Shown here in pieces: positions 63,100 through 64,000 of a stretch of 64,000 bases of DNA. This DNA comes from Hydrogenimonas cancrithermarum. GTDB lineage: Bacteria; Campylobacterota; Campylobacteria; Campylobacterales; Hydrogenimonadaceae. The stretch is taken from assembly GCF_030296055.1 (NCBI RefSeq), contig NZ_AP027370.1, positions 944,501 through 1,008,500 on the forward strand, read 5' to 3'. A model generated the notes under the pieces. It was not told the DNA's origin, did no database searches, and saw only the letters and a list, made by a program, of their open reading frames with translations. Each line of letters starts with the position of its first letter. The first letter of the stretch is position 1. Both the position numbers and the translations under genes were made by a program.

Positions 63100-64000
63100 A
63101 TTCTGATGTACCCTATGGGAATTGAAACGTCCGAAAATCCTAAATTTCATAGTCCCTCGCTATACATTCTGATGTACCCTATGGGAATTGAAACAGATCA
63201 GGCTCTGCGCAGGTATCGCTCCGTAATGTATTCTGATGTACCCTATGGGAATTGAAACTCGCCTGCTGACGCGTCCACATCGTCCGCCATGACATTCTGA
63301 TGTACCCTATGGGAATTGAAACGAGATAACCCGGTATTTGTCTTTGTGTTTCGGATCCGATTCTGATGTACCCTATGGGAATTGAAACTCTTCGATATAT
63401 CCCAGATCGTCATAATCGTTAAAATTCTGATGTACCCTATGGGAATTGAAACTAGCAGAGCCTCAACCGATACGCGGGAGAGGGGGATTCTGATGTACCC
63501 TATGGGAATTGAAACTCCAGAACAATGGCAATATATCAAAGATACGCAAATTCTGATGTACCCTATGGGAATTGAAACTAAGCTCCCCAGCCGTAAGTAA
63601 CGGGCCATTCTTTTATTCTGATGTACCCTATGGGAATTGAAACCCTTCGTGAGTACACAATAGACATCGATCACGAAGGATTCTGATGTACCCTATGGGA
63701 ATTGAAACTGGCGAAATTGGCGAAAGATGTAGCATTAGGTAAATTCTGATGTACCCTATGGGAATTGAAACCCGATGAATTTTCATAATCTTCCTGCCAT
63801 TCTTCATATTCTGATGTACCCTATGGGAATTGAAACTTTCGCGATCGCTCGCGCGATCATCGAGCTGCATCCATTCTGATGTACCCTATGGGAATTGAAA
63901 CTTCAAGCGATAGACAAGCTCTTCGCCGTAGGTTCTGATTCTGATGTACCCTATGGGAATTGAAACTATCTGATCGACACGACCTACTACAAGGACCGCC
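63100..64000 (+). CRISPR. CRISPR array, at least 14 repeats, open at the right edge
   Basis: The repeat is 29 bp, starting ATTCTGATGTACCC and ending GGGAATTGAAAC, with all 14 copies identical. Copies start at 63100, 63166, 63230, 63294, 63360, 63424, 63487, 63550, 63615, 63680, 63743, 63808, 63873 and 63938. The 13 complete spacers are 34-37 bp and all different. The GAAAC end gives crRNA orientation to the right. The repeat type fits subtype I-B/III. The array continues past the window. No effector genes are in the window. Confidence 0.98.

Noticed and set aside
63243-63870. Open frames on both strands through the CRISPR array (repeating LMYPMGIET or SIPIGYIRI)
   Set aside because: They are translations of the CRISPR repeat; periodicity of about 65 bp produces them by chance.
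63129-63937. Self-targeting spacers against genes in this window
   Set aside because: Comparing spacers with the window by eye gave no match; a proper search was not possible.

Overview
The window is bacterial and looks like a chromosome segment of a Campylobacterota (Epsilonproteobacteria) lineage with unusually high GC for that phylum. The evidence is the gene order UPF0763-argF-hemB-ribA-rsmG (the order remembered from Campylobacter) plus phylum-typical genes: a Csd3-like M23 endopeptidase, a PgbA-like protein, agmatine deiminase with N-carbamoylputrescine amidase, and a short ComEC. A vent or sediment chemolithotroph is possible, but the genus cannot be fixed from this sequence.

Layout. 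1-8 kb: housekeeping block (partial Tat-like ORF, UPF0763, argF, hemB, ribA, rsmG, a PP0621-like protein, htpX, trpD2-like transferase, MFS transporter). 7.6-16.3 kb: envelope cluster with a pentaheme cytochrome c, a 1531-residue lipoprotein, a kexin-like subtilase lipoprotein and, overlapping its stop, a small secreted protein resembling a detached subtilase propeptide. 16.3-33 kb: hydrolase, alr, putrescine genes, NUDIX, Csd3-like M23, PgbA-like, GlcD, YihY, ComEC, intein-bearing dnaB, ispG, Uma2, priA. 33-34.9 kb: three type IV-like prepilins under a possible sigma-28 promoter, preceded by a ZapA/ZapB-like pair. 35-53.5 kb: uvrB, gamma carbonic anhydrase, TRIC channel, DAACS symporter, DnaQ-like exonuclease, trpF, rpe, STAS-CheX and HDOD genes, rpmB, argJ, accA, fabF, acpP, fabG, gpmI, mraY, murD, tRNA-Phe.

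53.5-64 kb is accessory: an IS30-type element beside the tRNA, an AT-rich stretch, a PKD protein with a C-terminal sorting tail translationally coupled to a compact exosortase, a 1212-residue protein ending in a lamin-tail domain, then a degraded locus (DUF481 3' end fused to an IS orfA fragment, cas1 lacking its 5' half) leading into a CRISPR array of at least 14 repeats that runs off the right edge.

The main signals beyond ordinary annotation are: (1) the one-substrate exosortase pair; (2) the subtilase with a separately encoded propeptide-like partner; (3) a dispersed family of 7/8-bp tandem tracts, often beside small hairpins of the form NGC-GAA-GCN or CGC-AAA-GCG, which reach into gene ends and lie inside murD; (4) an intein with LAGLIDADG endonuclease in the Walker A site of DnaB; (5) decay of the CRISPR adaptation module beside a uniform array.
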